A stretch of 64,000 nt of DNA from Phytobacter diazotrophicus (GTDB lineage Bacteria > Pseudomonadota > Gammaproteobacteria > Enterobacterales > Enterobacteriaceae): positions 361,479 to 425,478 of the forward strand of contig SMDE01000005.1 of the NCBI GenBank assembly GCA_004346725.1, written 5' to 3'. The position numbers and the translations under genes are program-made. The notes below the pieces were generated by a model. That model was not told the origin of the DNA. It worked only from the letters and a program-made list of their open reading frames with translations, and made no database searches. Below are positions 31,273 through 41,794 of the stretch, one piece after another. Every line of letters starts with the position of its first letter. Position 1 is the stretch's first letter.

Positions 31273-31982
31273 TATTGCTGTCCTCCGGTTGTGATATTCA
31301 GGTACTGCGGTGCGACAGCGCCAGCGAAGCGACGTTGATGCGCAGTAATGTCAGATTCGCCACACCCCTGTTCGGCAAAGAATTTCACCTGCTCTTCTTC
31401 CCAGACGGCATCCAGCGCCTGCGGGGTATCATCACGCGCTTCATCAGCGATTTTTTCAGCCACTTTTTGTTGATCGATAGCGGTATTCGCCAGTTCGATC
31501 AGCGGTGTAAACAGCATCGCGTAGTGACTGTCGCGCTGTTGCAGACGAGCGCTCAGCAGCGCAAGGATCGGCGCAATGTCCTGCAATCCGCCCAACGCTT
31601 CCGCCGGCGGCAGTTGCGCCAGATACTCCAGATAGAGCGGCAGGTGATCCGGCAACTCGCGGCTGTCCAGCTCCAGACCTTGCCGGGCGTATTGCGCCAA
31701 CAGATCGACCATTGCCTGTCCACGGTCGCGGGACTCGCCGTGAACGTGCTCGAACAGGAGCAATGAGGTGGCGCGCCCCCGATCAAACAGCTCGCTGTAG
31801 TTTGCCTGGGCGTCCAGCAGATCCTGCGAGGTCAACTGCTGCAGAAAATCGATAACACCTTGTGACTGAGATGCCGTGAAGTGCGTTGACGATTGCAGTG
31901 CCTCGATCAACTCCTGCTGATGCTGCCACAGGGCAGCATCAGGGTATTCCAACAGACGGGAAATAACGACCAGCTCAATCAT
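31272..31982 (-). CDS. narJ: Nitrate reductase assembly chaperone NarJ
   Basis: 236 aa from ATG 31982. TorD-family chaperone; conserved core [20 protein letters not shown] and [12 protein letters not shown]. It helps insert the molybdenum cofactor and an Fe-S cluster in NarG and holds NarGH until membrane attachment; it is not part of the final enzyme. Overlaps narH by 4 bp. Confidence 0.95.
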   Translation of the reverse strand: MIELVVISRLLEYPDAALWQHQQELIEALQSSTHFTASQSQGVIDFLQQLTSQDLLDAQANYSELFDRGRATSLLLFEHVHGESRDRGQAMVDLLAQYARQGLELDSRELPDHLPLYLEYLAQLPPAEALGGLQDIAPILALLSARLQQRDSHYAMLFTPLIELANTAIDQQKVAEKIADEARDDTPQALDAVWEEEQVKFFAEQGCGESDITAHQRRFAGAVAPQYLNITTGGQQ

Positions 31983-33517
31983 GGATGCGGCTCCGTTTTC
32001 ACTGAAACATCAATGGCATCGATGCGACGGCTGTTGAACAGATTGAATTTACTGTCCGAACCGTGGCAGCCATCACCAAAGGTAAAGCCACAACCGTTCT
32101 TCTCAGGAAACGCTTCGCGCGCCAGCTCGCGATGGCTACTCGGGACCACAAAACGATCTTCGTAATTGGCGATGGCCAGATAACGGTACATCTCCTGCGC
32201 CTGTGCTTCGGTCAGACCCACTTCCTCCAGCGCACGAGTATCGATTTTGCCGTCCACGGTTTCCGCACGTTTGTAGTGACGCATTGCCAGCATACGTTTC
32301 AGCGCCAGCAGTACCGGCCCGGAATCCCCTGCGGTCAGCAGGTTTGCCAGGTACTGTACCGGGATGCGCAAACTGTCCACATCCGGCAGAATACCGTTGC
32401 TGCTCAGCTCACCTGCATCCGCCGCAGACTGAATCGGTGACAAAGGCGGCACGTACCAGACCATTGGCAACGTGCGATATTCCGGGTGCAGCGGCAGCGC
32501 CAGCTTCCAGTCCATCGCCATTTTATACACCGGCGACTGTTGGGCGGCGTCGATCACACTCAGCGGAATGCCGTCTTTAATTGCCTGCTCGATAACCTTC
32601 GGGTCGTTCGGGTCAAGGAACACATCCAGTTGGCGCTGATAAAGATCTTTCTCGTTTTCTGTACTTGCCGCCTGCTCAATGGCATCCGCGTCATACAGCA
32701 GCACGCCGAGGTAGCGGATGCGGCCCACGCAGGTTTCGGAACAGACCGTTGGCTGACCGGCTTCGATACGCGGATAACAGAAGATGCACTTCTCGGATTT
32801 ACCGCTCTTCCAGTTGAAGTAGATTTTCTTGTACGGGCAACCGGTGATGCACATACGCCAGCCACGGCATTTATCCTGATCAATCAGCACAATGCCATCT
32901 TCTTCACGTTTGTAGATCGCGCCGCTCGGGCAGGTCGCCACGCACGCCGGGTTAAGACAGTGTTCGCACAGACGCGGCAAATACATCATGAAGGTGTTTT
33001 CAAACTGGCCGTACATCGCCTTCTGCATGTTCTCGAAGTTTTTGTCTTTCGACAGCTTCTCAAACTCGCCGCCCAGGTCATCTTCCCAGTTTGGCCCACG
33101 GGTGATTTTATCCATCCGCTGGCCGGTGATCAGCGAGCGCGGACGGGCGATTGGCTGGTGTTTGCTGTCAGCCGGCGCGGTATGCAGCGTCTGGTAGTCA
33201 TAATCAAACGGCTCGTAGTAATCGTCGATGCCCGGCAGATGCGGGTTGGCGAAAATTTTTCCCAGCAGCATCGGACGATTACCCATCCGCGGCTGCAATT
33301 TGCCATTCACTTTACGGATCCAGCCGCCCTTCCATTTTTTCTGGTCTTCCCAGTTATTAGGGAAACCGACGCCGGGCTTACTTTCCACGTTGTTAAACCA
33401 CGCGTACTCCATCCCTTCACGGCTGGTCCAGACGTTTTTACAGGTGACGGAACAGGTATGACAGCCGATGCACTTATCAAGGTTCAGCACCATGCCAACT
33501 TGTGAACGAATTTTCAT
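31979..33517 (-). CDS. narH: Respiratory nitrate reductase beta subunit NarH
   Basis: 512 aa from ATG 33517, the same length as E. coli NarH. Four Cys groups bind one [3Fe-4S] and three [4Fe-4S] clusters: NLDKCIGCHTCSVTCKNVW at the start, LCEHCLNPACVATCPSGA, DKCRGWRMCITGCPYKK (a Trp replaces one Cys in the [3Fe-4S] site) and KCIFCYPRIEAG. It wires NarI haems to NarG on the cytoplasmic face. Overlaps narG by 4 bp. Confidence 0.97.
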   Translation of the reverse strand: MKIRSQVGMVLNLDKCIGCHTCSVTCKNVWTSREGMEYAWFNNVESKPGVGFPNNWEDQKKWKGGWIRKVNGKLQPRMGNRPMLLGKIFANPHLPGIDDYYEPFDYDYQTLHTAPADSKHQPIARPRSLITGQRMDKITRGPNWEDDLGGEFEKLSKDKNFENMQKAMYGQFENTFMMYLPRLCEHCLNPACVATCPSGAIYKREEDGIVLIDQDKCRGWRMCITGCPYKKIYFNWKSGKSEKCIFCYPRIEAGQPTVCSETCVGRIRYLGVLLYDADAIEQAASTENEKDLYQRQLDVFLDPNDPKVIEQAIKDGIPLSVIDAAQQSPVYKMAMDWKLALPLHPEYRTLPMVWYVPPLSPIQSAADAGELSSNGILPDVDSLRIPVQYLANLLTAGDSGPVLLALKRMLAMRHYKRAETVDGKIDTRALEEVGLTEAQAQEMYRYLAIANYEDRFVVPSSHRELAREAFPEKNGCGFTFGDGCHGSDSKFNLFNSRRIDAIDVSVKTEPHP

Positions 33518-36500
33518 TTTACGCTCTCCTGTACCTGGTCATTGCCTTCGCCATCCAGCCAGTTAATGTTCTTCATCTTACGTACCACCACAAACTCATC
33601 GCGGTTGGAGCCAACCGTTCCGTAGTAGTTAAAGCCATAGGCCAATTGAGCATAGCCGCCGATCATATGGGTCGGTTTTGGCGTAATTCGGGTTACCGAG
33701 TTATGGATACCCCCGCGCTGACCGGTGATTTCTGACCCTGGAATGTTCACGATACGCTCCTGAGCGTGGTACATCATGGTCATCCCGGCTGGCACGCGCT
33801 GGCTGACAACCGCGCGGGCAGTCAGGGCACCGTTGCTGTTAAAGACTTCAATCCAGTCGTTATCTTCGATACCCAAGTCTTTAGCATCCGTCTCACTCAT
33901 CCAGACAATCGGACCACCGCGGCCTAAGGTCAGCATCAACAGATTGTCGCTGTAGGTGGAGTGAATCCCCCATTTCTGGTGCGGCGTCAGAAAGTTGAGC
34001 GCTTTTTCCGGGTTACCGTTGGACTTCTCGCCCATCACCTCTTTTACTGAGTGGGTGTCAATGGGTGGACGATAGACCAGCAGGCTTTCACCGAAGTCAC
34101 GCATCCACTGATGGTCCTGATACAACTGCTGACGGCCGGAGAGGGTGCGCCATGGAATGAGCTCATGAACGTTGGTATAGCCTGCGTTATAAGAGACATG
34201 CTCATCTTCAAGGCCGGACCAGGTCGGGCTGGAGATAATTTTGCGCGGTTGGGCCTGGATATCGCGGAAGCGGATTTTTTCCTCTTCTTTGTTGGTTGCC
34301 AGATGCGTGTGGTCGCGACCGGTAAATTCGCTGAGCGCTGCCCAGGCTTTGACCGCCACGTGGCCGTTGGTTTCCGGTGCCAGCGTCAGGATCATCTCTG
34401 CGGCATCAATCGCTGTGTTAAGCATCGGCTGGCCTTTCGCCGGGCCGTCCGCTTTGGTGTAATTGAGCTTACGCAGCAGGTCCATTTCACTCTGGGTGTT
34501 CCAGGCAATACCTTTACCGCCATTACCGATTTTCTCCATCAACGGACCGATGGAGGTAAAGCGTTCGTAAGTCGCCGGATAATCACGCTCAACCACAATC
34601 AGATGCGGTGCGGTTTTACCTGGGATCAGATCACATTCGCCTTTTTTCCAGTCTTTCACATCCAGCGGCTGCGCCAGTTCAGCGGCAGAGTCATGCTGAA
34701 TCGGCAGGGTCACCAGATCGGTCTCTTTACCGAGGTGGCCCACGCAGACTTCAGAGAATTTTTTGGCAATCGCTTTATAAATCTCCCAATCGCTTTTGGA
34801 CTCCCAGGCCGGATCAACGGCAGCAGACAGCGGATGAATAAACGGATGCATATCCGACGTATTCATATCGTCTTTCTCATACCAGGTTGCCGTCGGTAGT
34901 ACGATGTCGGAGTACAGGCAGGTGCTCGACAGACGGAAGTCCAGCGTCACCACCAGATCCAGCTTGCCGTCGAGACCGTTATCTTTCCACTCCACCTCTT
35001 CCGGCTTCACGCCGCCCTGCTTGCCGAGATCTTTGCCCTGAATACCGTTTTCCGTACCCAACAGGTACTTGAGCATGTACTCGTGGCCTTTACCGGAGGA
35101 GCCCAGCAGATTTGAACGCCAGATAAAGAGGTTACGCGGGTGGTTTTTGCCGTTTTCTGGCTGCTCCGCCGCAAAATGCATGGCGCCCTCTTTCAGGGAT
35201 TTCACGGTGTAATCCACCGCCGACATACCTGCTTTTTTCGCCGCTTCGGCAATACGCAGCGGGTTGGTACCCAGTTGCGGTGCCGATGGCAACCACCCCA
35301 TACGCTCGGCGCGCACGTTGAAATCGATAAGGCTGCCGGTGTAGCGTGATTTATCCGCCAGCGGCGACAAGAGCTCCTGTGCGGTGACGGTTTCATAGCG
35401 CCACTGGCTGGAGTGGTTATAGAAGTAGGAGGTGCTATTCATATGGCGCGCAGGACGGTTCCAGTCCAGGGCAAACGCCAGCGGTTGCCAGCCCGTTTGC
35501 GGGCGCAATTTTTCCTGGCCTACATAGTGTGCCCAGCCGCCGCCGCTTTGACCGATACAGCCGCAGAAGATCAGCATATTGATGATCCCACGGTAGTTCA
35601 TATCGAGGTGATACCAGTGGTTCATCCCGGCCCCGATGATGATCATCGAGCGGCCATGCGTTTTGTTGGCGTTATCCGCAAATTCACGGGCGGTGCGGAT
35701 AATATTGGCGCGGGAAACTCCGGTGATTTTTTCAGCCCAGGCCGGCGTATAGGCTTTGATATCGTCGTAGCTTGTGGCGCAGTTTTCATCATTAAGACCG
35801 CGCTCCAGGCCATAGTTCGCCAGAGTCAGGTCGTAAACGGTGGTCACCAGCACGCTGCTGCCATCGGCCAGTTGCAGGCGTTTAACCGGCAGTTTATGCA
35901 GCAGAACGTTTTCCAGTTCAACCTTACTAAAGTGCGCGGTGCTGTCGCCGCCAAAGTACGGGAAGCCAACGTCCGCGATCTCATCCTGACGACCCAACAG
36001 GCTCAGTTGCAGCTCTGTCTCAACGCCGGTCGTGCCATCACGCTGTTCAAGGTTCCATTTGCCCTTCTCGCCCCAGCGGAAACCGATGGAACCGTTCGGC
36101 GCCACTATTTCGCCGTTATCAGCGAGCGCAACGGTTTTCCACTGCGGGTTATTCTCCTGGCCCAGCGCATCCACAAGATCCGATGCGCGCAGCATACGGC
36201 CCGCGGCGTAGTATCCTTCACGCGGTTCCAGCATCACCAGCATCGGCATGTCGGTATAGCGACGCACATAATCGGTAAAGTACTGGCTCGGGTTATCGAG
36301 GTGGAATTCACGCAACATGACGTGGCCCATCGCCAGCGCCATTGCCGCATCGGTGCCCTGCTTCGGTGCCAGCCACATGTCGCACAGCTTGGCGATTTCG
36401 GCATAGTCCGGGGTTACGGCAACGGTCTTGGTGCCTTTGTAGCGGACTTCGGTAAAGAAGTGGGCATCCGGGGTACGGGTCTGCGGTACGTTGGAACCCC

Positions 36501-37257
36501 AGGCGATGATATAACTGGAGTTATACCAGTCGGCGGACTCCGGAACGTCGGTCTGCTCACCCCAGGTCTGCGGCGAGGCTGGCGGCAGGTCGCAATACCA
36601 GTCGTAGAAGCTCAGGCAGGTACCGCCTAACAGCGACAAGTAGCGTGCGCCGGAAGCATAGGAGACCATCGACATCGCCGGGATCGGCGAGAAGCCTGCC
36701 ACGCGGTCAGGACCGTAGGTTTTCACGGTGTAGACGTTAGAGGCCGCAATCAGCTCATTCACTTCCTGCCAGGAGGAGCGAACAAAACCACCGCGTCCGC
36801 GTGCCTGTTTAAAGCTTTTCGCTTTATCAGCATCTTCAATGATCGAGGCCCAGGCGTTCACCGGATCAGGGTGTGCCACTTTCGCTTCACGCCACATTTT
36901 CATCAGGCGTTTGCGCATCAGCGGGTATTTGAGGCGGTTCGCACTGTAAAGATACCAGGAGTAGCTGGCACCGCGAGGGCAGCCGCGTGGCTCATGGTTT
37001 GGCATATCAGGGCGGGTACGTGGGTAGTCGGTCTGCTGGGTTTCCCAGGTAACGAGACCGTTTTTGACGTAAATCTTCCAGCTGCAAGACCCGGTGCAGT
37101 TTACACCGTGAGTAGAACGCACGACTTTATCGTGCTGCCAGCGTTGGCGGTATCCATCCTCCCAGTCCCGGTTTGTTTCGAGAAGCTGGCCGTGCCCATC
37201 GGCAAACGTTTCGCCCTTCTGCTTGAAGTAGCGAAATCGGTCCAGGAATTTACTCAT
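33514..37257 (-). CDS. narG: Respiratory nitrate reductase alpha subunit NarG
   Basis: 1247 aa from ATG 37257, exactly E. coli length; the longer frame to 37311 is upstream leader. Molybdo-bis(MGD) enzyme: the [4Fe-4S] cluster FS0 uses His50, Cys54 and Cys58 (THGVNCTGSCSW) and a later Cys (EPRGCPRGASYSW); the Mo-ligand Asp lies in SFYDWYCDLPPASPQ. It reduces nitrate to nitrite in anaerobic respiration in the cytoplasm. First gene of narGHJI, with an FNR-type promoter. Confidence 0.98.
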   Translation of the reverse strand: MSKFLDRFRYFKQKGETFADGHGQLLETNRDWEDGYRQRWQHDKVVRSTHGVNCTGSCSWKIYVKNGLVTWETQQTDYPRTRPDMPNHEPRGCPRGASYSWYLYSANRLKYPLMRKRLMKMWREAKVAHPDPVNAWASIIEDADKAKSFKQARGRGGFVRSSWQEVNELIAASNVYTVKTYGPDRVAGFSPIPAMSMVSYASGARYLSLLGGTCLSFYDWYCDLPPASPQTWGEQTDVPESADWYNSSYIIAWGSNVPQTRTPDAHFFTEVRYKGTKTVAVTPDYAEIAKLCDMWLAPKQGTDAAMALAMGHVMLREFHLDNPSQYFTDYVRRYTDMPMLVMLEPREGYYAAGRMLRASDLVDALGQENNPQWKTVALADNGEIVAPNGSIGFRWGEKGKWNLEQRDGTTGVETELQLSLLGRQDEIADVGFPYFGGDSTAHFSKVELENVLLHKLPVKRLQLADGSSVLVTTVYDLTLANYGLERGLNDENCATSYDDIKAYTPAWAEKITGVSRANIIRTAREFADNANKTHGRSMIIIGAGMNHWYHLDMNYRGIINMLIFCGCIGQSGGGWAHYVGQEKLRPQTGWQPLAFALDWNRPARHMNSTSYFYNHSSQWRYETVTAQELLSPLADKSRYTGSLIDFNVRAERMGWLPSAPQLGTNPLRIAEAAKKAGMSAVDYTVKSLKEGAMHFAAEQPENGKNHPRNLFIWRSNLLGSSGKGHEYMLKYLLGTENGIQGKDLGKQGGVKPEEVEWKDNGLDGKLDLVVTLDFRLSSTCLYSDIVLPTATWYEKDDMNTSDMHPFIHPLSAAVDPAWESKSDWEIYKAIAKKFSEVCVGHLGKETDLVTLPIQHDSAAELAQPLDVKDWKKGECDLIPGKTAPHLIVVERDYPATYERFTSIGPLMEKIGNGGKGIAWNTQSEMDLLRKLNYTKADGPAKGQPMLNTAIDAAEMILTLAPETNGHVAVKAWAALSEFTGRDHTHLATNKEEEKIRFRDIQAQPRKIISSPTWSGLEDEHVSYNAGYTNVHELIPWRTLSGRQQLYQDHQWMRDFGESLLVYRPPIDTHSVKEVMGEKSNGNPEKALNFLTPHQKWGIHSTYSDNLLMLTLGRGGPIVWMSETDAKDLGIEDNDWIEVFNSNGALTARAVVSQRVPAGMTMMYHAQERIVNIPGSEITGQRGGIHNSVTRITPKPTHMIGGYAQLAYGFNYYGTVGSNRDEFVVVRKMKNINWLDGEGNDQVQESVK

Positions 37258-37334
37258 CGGGTTTCTCCTGTATAGAGCCTGACGGCTCTCTGATAAATCG
37301 ACATTGCACAAATTAGGGGTTACAGCATTTGCGG

Positions 37335-37378
37335 CGAAAGTAACGCTCTGAAAGGCGAGAAGAATTGATGGCGATCAA
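37335..37378 (-). promoter_or_regulatory. narG promoter with FNR site
   Basis: A perfect FNR palindrome TTGAT-GGCG-ATCAA at 37365-37378 and a candidate -10 TACTTT at 37335-37340 put the FNR site near -41.5, the class II activation position. Further upstream (to 37530) TACC-type heptamers such as TACCCCT resemble NarL sites. In the leader, AGAGCC-TGAC-GGCTCT (37274-37289) forms a small hairpin. Confidence 0.8.
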
Positions 37379-37603
37379 GCTGTAAGGGCTTCACAAAGGC
37401 AGGGAAATCACTATCTACCTCCAAAAGGGTAGAATGGTTTTAAATTTAATTTATTGATATATAAGGAAAATAAATAACCAAAATGACAGCAAGCGAGAAA
37501 AAATGCGCTAAGCAGGTATTAAGGGGTATAGCCCCCTGAAGACGAAGGTTTTTCTCTGTCGTGGGTAACTCCTTCTTAAAGTATGTTGTAACTAAGCCAG
37601 ATC

Positions 37604-37632
37604 AAAAAAAAAGCGCGAGCCAGGCCCGCGCA
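37604..37632 (-). terminator. Intrinsic terminator of narK
   Basis: Minus strand: GCGCGGGCC-T-GGCTCGCGC stem followed by a T-run of about nine, 20 bp after the narK stop. Confidence 0.88.
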
Positions 37633-37650
37633 AGGATAATCAACATTTAC

Positions 37651-39045
37651 TTACTTTTTATTAGAATTCCGTCCGTAGATAGCCCAGGTGATCACCACAC
37701 AGGCGATATAAAACACCAGGAACACTTTCATTGCGCCCGCCGGGGAACCGGTGAGTGCCAGCGAGGTGCCGAAGGCTTTCGGGATAAAGAAGCCGCCAAT
37801 CGCCCCAATAGCTGAAATAAAGCCCAGTGCAGCAGCGGTTTCGGTTGCCGCCTCACGCAGCGCCGTGGCTTCACTGCCGCCGGCGTTTTTCACCCGTTCC
37901 AGCGTCATCTTGCGGAAATTGACTGAAATCATCTGGAAGGTAGAGCCACTGCCCAGCCCGGCCGTCAGGAACAGCATCAGGAAGACGCCAAAGAAGGCGG
38001 TAAAATTCCCGCCCACGCCATTGGTTGGCAGCGTCAGGAACAGTAAGGCACTAAAAATAGCCATCAGGATGAAGTTCACCAGGGTAACACGCGTCCCCCC
38101 CAGGCGGTCCGACAGCGCCCCACCCGCAGAACGGGCGAGCGCGCCGATGAGTGGGCCAAAAAAGGCGTAATGCATGATGACCACGTCCGGAAATTGGGTC
38201 TTCGACAGCATGGCGAAACCGGCAGAGAAGCCGATAAACGAACCAAAGGTTGCCAGATAGAGAAAGCTCATGATCCACATATGCTTACGCTTTAACACCG
38301 GCAACTGCGCTTTCAGTGACGCTTTCGAGGCGGTCAGTTCGTTCATGCCAAACCAGGCGGCGAGGGTAAAGACGGCCAGCAACGGCACCCATACCCATGC
38401 GGCATTCGCCAGGAAGATCATACTGCCATCAGGCTGCGCCACACCCGTTGCGCCAAACACAGCAAACATCGAAAACGAAATAGCCAGCGGTGCCAGAAGC
38501 TGCATCACGCTCACACCCAGGTTACCGAAACCGCCGTTAATCCCCAGCGCGCTGCCCTGCTTCTCTTTTGGAAAGAAAAAGCTGATGTTCGCCATACTGG
38601 AGGCAAAGTTCGCTCCGGCAAAACCACACAACAGCGCAATGATGATGAACGTGCTAAATGGGGTGGAGGTATCTTCAACCGCCAGGCCCAGCCAGACGCA
38701 AGGAATGATCAGAATGCCGGTACTGAACGCGGTCCAGCGGCGGCCACCGAATACCGGGACCATAAAAGAGTACGGTACGCGCAGCAGTGCGCCCGACACG
38801 GACGGTAAAGCAGTCAGCATAAAGAGTTGGTCAGTCGAAAATTGAAAGCCAACTTTATTCAGGTTTACGGCAACGGCGCTAAACAACATCCACACACAGA
38901 ACGCCAGCAACAGACACGGAACCGAAATCCACAGGTTACGGCTGGCGATGCCGTGCCCCTGTCGTTGCCAGAAAAGCGGATCGTCCGGACGCCAGTCGCT
39001 AATAATTCGGCCTGACGCCCTTTGGGGGGTAGAAGAGTGACTCAT
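37651..39045 (-). CDS. narK: Nitrate/nitrite transporter NarK
   Basis: 464 aa from ATG 39045 (MSHSSTPQRASGRIISDW); a GTG two codons upstream is possible but E. coli starts at this Met. Twelve-helix MFS protein of the nitrate/nitrite porter group; nitrate-signature GGxGN-like segments GINGGFGNLGVSVMQLLAP and GGFFIPKAFG, and binding Arg in LLRVPYSFMVP and DRLGGTRVTLVN. It exchanges nitrate for nitrite across the inner membrane. Upstream of narG on the same strand but with its own terminator. Confidence 0.97.
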   Translation of the reverse strand: MSHSSTPQRASGRIISDWRPDDPLFWQRQGHGIASRNLWISVPCLLLAFCVWMLFSAVAVNLNKVGFQFSTDQLFMLTALPSVSGALLRVPYSFMVPVFGGRRWTAFSTGILIIPCVWLGLAVEDTSTPFSTFIIIALLCGFAGANFASSMANISFFFPKEKQGSALGINGGFGNLGVSVMQLLAPLAISFSMFAVFGATGVAQPDGSMIFLANAAWVWVPLLAVFTLAAWFGMNELTASKASLKAQLPVLKRKHMWIMSFLYLATFGSFIGFSAGFAMLSKTQFPDVVIMHYAFFGPLIGALARSAGGALSDRLGGTRVTLVNFILMAIFSALLFLTLPTNGVGGNFTAFFGVFLMLFLTAGLGSGSTFQMISVNFRKMTLERVKNAGGSEATALREAATETAAALGFISAIGAIGGFFIPKAFGTSLALTGSPAGAMKVFLVFYIACVVITWAIYGRNSNKK

Positions 39046-39103
39046 AGACACCTCTGGTTATTGATTTGACGAGGCCACATTAGTTTTTACAGCGCAAGGT
39101 AAG

Positions 39104-39117
39104 TTGATATAAATCAA
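39104..39117 (-). promoter_or_regulatory. FNR site of the narK promoter
   Basis: Perfect FNR palindrome TTGAT-ATAA-ATCAA with a -10-like TAATGT (39078-39083, minus strand), giving a -41.5 type arrangement. Between here and narX, GGGTATACCTCAGGGTA-like heptamers (39278-39300) resemble NarL/NarP sites, one in 7-2-7 inverted form, matching the nitrate induction known for E. coli narK. Confidence 0.8.
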
Positions 39118-39351
39118 AGGAAAAGTGTGCGTAACGACGAGCAAAAAATAGCCATGCTCATTAGTGAGTAGATCGTTTTTCTTAAAAAAGTGTGGTTTTT
39201 CACAACCCTGTCGCCTGATGAAAAAGACCCACTCCTTTTATGGATACCGGCAACGATAAAGGAGTACTTCTTTGTAGGTATGGGTATACCTCAGGGTATG
39301 GCGGACAATATCGACCACTCTTTATTTCCGTGCGCCGGAGCCTTGCCCTCT

Positions 39352-41151
39352 ATGCTTAAACGCCTCTTTACACCGCTCTCCCTGGTTAACCAGGTCGCAC
39401 TGACAATGCTGCTGTCGACGGTTATCGGTGTGGCGGGTATGGCGGTTTCCGGCTGGCTGGTGCTTGGCGTTCAGGGCAGTGCCCACGCCATCAACAAAGC
39501 GGGCTCGCTGCGTATGCAAAGTTATCGGCTGCTGGCAAGCGTGCCGCTACGCCCGGCAGACGACGTATTACTCAAAGAGATGGAGCAAACGGCGTTCAGT
39601 TCTGAACTGGCTGATGTCGCCGAACGTGACGGGCAGCAAGAGCAGTTAGAGGCGCTGCAACATTTCTGGCGCAACGAGGTCGCGCCAGCCCTTAAGCAGG
39701 CCCAGGAGCCTCAGGCTGTCACCGATAAAATAGCCACCTACGTAAATCGAATCGACACGCTGGTTACCGCCTTCGATCACAGCACCGAACAGCGCATGGC
39801 GCGCGTGGTGATCCTGCATCGGGTGATGGCCATCTTGCTGGGCTTACTGCTGCTCTTTACCGTTGTCTGGCTTCGCGCCCGCCTGCTCCAGCCGTGGGAA
39901 CAGTTACTGAAAATGGCCCAGGCGGTCAGCCAGCGTAACTTTACCCGGCGGGCACAAATCAGCGGACGCAATGAGATGGCGACCCTCGGTACCGCCCTGA
40001 ATAATATGTCGGAAGAGCTGGCGGAAAGTTATGCCGTCCTTGAACAGCGCGTTCAGGAAAAAACCGCCGGACTTGAACAAAAAAACCAGATTCTCTCTTT
40101 CCTGTGGCAGGCCAACCATCGTCTGCATTCGCGTATTCCTTTGTGCGAACGTTTGTCACCGGTGCTTCACGGGCTGCAAAACCTGACGCTGCTGCATGAT
40201 ATTGAGCTGCGCGTTTACGACATGGAAGATGAGAAAAACCACCAGGAATTCACCTGCCATTCGGATATTACCTGTGATGATCGGGGGTGCCATTTATGTC
40301 CGCGCGGCATCCTGCCTGCTCCCGCTGGCGGCAGTTCCACCCTGAAATGGCGCCTGGCGGACAACCATACACAATATGGCTTGCTACTCGCGCAGCTCCC
40401 CCACGGCAGGCATCTTAGCCACGATCAGCAACAACTGGTGGATACGCTTGTCGAGCAGTTAACCGCGACGCTGGCGCTGGACCGTCATCAGGAACATCTG
40501 CAGCAGATGATGGTGATGGAAGAGCGTGCCACCATCGCCCGGGAACTGCATGACTCCATCGCCCAGTCTCTCTCCTGTATGAAGATGCAGGTCAGTTGTT
40601 TGCAGATGCAGGGCGGCGACCTGCCTGAAAGTAGCCAGCAGTTGCTGGGGCAAATACGAAACGAGCTCAATACCTCATGGGCGCAGTTGCGTGAGCTGTT
40701 GACGACATTCCGCTTACAATTAACAGAGCCTGGACTGCGCCCGGCCCTGGAGTCCAGTTGTCAGGAATACAGCGCGCGCTTCGGTTTTCAGGTCAGGCTG
40801 GATTACCAGCTCCCCGCGCGTCTCGTGCCCTCACATCAGGCAATCCATTTATTGCAGATTGCCCGCGAAGCCTTAAGCAATTCGCTGAAACATTCCGGCG
40901 CGACTGAGGTTATCGTCTCGGTCGTCCAACAGGAAAAACGGGTAATATTGCAAGTTCGCGACAACGGCTGTGGCGTGCCGGAAAACGCAGCGCGAACAAA
41001 CCATTATGGCTTGATTATCATGCGCGACCGTGCGCAAAGTTTACGTGGCGATTGCCAGGTTCGACGGCGTGAGTCCGGCGGTACCGATGTGACCGTGACG
41101 TTTATTCCCGAAAATCTTCTCTCATCAGTGCAAGGAGATAACTATGACTAA
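39352..41151 (+). CDS. narX: Nitrate/nitrite sensor histidine kinase NarX
   Basis: 599 aa from ATG 39352 (CGGAG upstream), matching E. coli (598 aa); the longer frame from 39190 is promoter DNA. N-terminal helix, periplasmic nitrate domain with the P-box [15 protein letters not shown], second helix (~residues 150-175), HAMP, a Cys-rich linker ([12 protein letters not shown]) and a HisKA_3/HATPase module with the phosphoryl His in [12 protein letters not shown]. It phosphorylates NarL in response to nitrate. Overlaps narL by 8 bp. Confidence 0.97.
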   Translation: MLKRLFTPLSLVNQVALTMLLSTVIGVAGMAVSGWLVLGVQGSAHAINKAGSLRMQSYRLLASVPLRPADDVLLKEMEQTAFSSELADVAERDGQQEQLEALQHFWRNEVAPALKQAQEPQAVTDKIATYVNRIDTLVTAFDHSTEQRMARVVILHRVMAILLGLLLLFTVVWLRARLLQPWEQLLKMAQAVSQRNFTRRAQISGRNEMATLGTALNNMSEELAESYAVLEQRVQEKTAGLEQKNQILSFLWQANHRLHSRIPLCERLSPVLHGLQNLTLLHDIELRVYDMEDEKNHQEFTCHSDITCDDRGCHLCPRGILPAPAGGSSTLKWRLADNHTQYGLLLAQLPHGRHLSHDQQQLVDTLVEQLTATLALDRHQEHLQQMMVMEERATIARELHDSIAQSLSCMKMQVSCLQMQGGDLPESSQQLLGQIRNELNTSWAQLRELLTTFRLQLTEPGLRPALESSCQEYSARFGFQVRLDYQLPARLVPSHQAIHLLQIAREALSNSLKHSGATEVIVSVVQQEKRVILQVRDNGCGVPENAARTNHYGLIIMRDRAQSLRGDCQVRRRESGGTDVTVTFIPENLLSSVQGDNYD

Positions 41152-41794
41152 CCAGGAACCGGCTACCATTTTGCTCATCGATGATCACCCGATGTTGCGT
41201 ACCGGCGTCAAGCAACTTATCAGCATGTCGCCTGAAATCACCGTCGTCGGCGAGGCCAGCAATGGCGAACAAGGCATCGAACTGGCAGAGGATCTGGACC
41301 CGGACCTGATTCTGTTAGATCTGAATATGCCGGGGATGAACGGCCTTGAAACGCTCGATAAACTGCGTGAAAAAACGCTGTCGGGTCGCGTGGTGGTCTT
41401 TAGCGTATCGAATCACGAAGAGGATGTTGTCACTGCCCTTAAACGCGGCGCCGATGGCTATCTGCTTAAAGATATGGAGCCAGAAGATTTACTCAAAGCC
41501 CTCCAGCAGGCCGCAGCGGGTGAGATGGTTCTGAGCGATGCGCTAACCCCCGTGCTGGCTGCCAGCCTGCGCGCCAACCGTGCAACCTCGGATCGCGATA
41601 TCAGCCAGTTAACACCGCGCGAACGCGACATTCTTAAGCTTATCGCGCAGGGTCTGCCGAATAAGATGATTGCCCGTCGCCTCGACATCACCGAGAGTAC
41701 GGTAAAAGTGCACGTGAAACATATGCTGAAAAAAATGCGCCTGAAATCCCGCGTGGAAGCAGCGGTCTGGGTTCATCAGGAACGCATTTTCTAA
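41144..41794 (+). CDS. narL: Nitrate response regulator NarL
   Basis: 216 aa from ATG 41144 (AAGGAGATA). Receiver domain with Asp59 ([14 protein letters not shown]) and Lys in [14 protein letters not shown], then a LuxR-type HTH ([20 protein letters not shown]). It activates narGHJI and narK and represses alternative electron-acceptor genes. Its stop codon overlaps that of ychO on the other strand. Confidence 0.97.
   Translation: MTNQEPATILLIDDHPMLRTGVKQLISMSPEITVVGEASNGEQGIELAEDLDPDLILLDLNMPGMNGLETLDKLREKTLSGRVVVFSVSNHEEDVVTALKRGADGYLLKDMEPEDLLKALQQAAAGEMVLSDALTPVLAASLRANRATSDRDISQLTPRERDILKLIAQGLPNKMIARRLDITESTVKVHVKHMLKKMRLKSRVEAAVWVHQERIF

Noticed and set aside
32486..33505. Plus-strand frame of 339 codons
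   Set aside because: Antisense to narH; narH is certain from its four Cys clusters.
35413..36630. Long plus-strand frame of 405 codons
   Set aside because: Antisense to narG throughout; His/Ala-rich composition is typical of a shadow in GC-rich coding DNA, and no family is seen.
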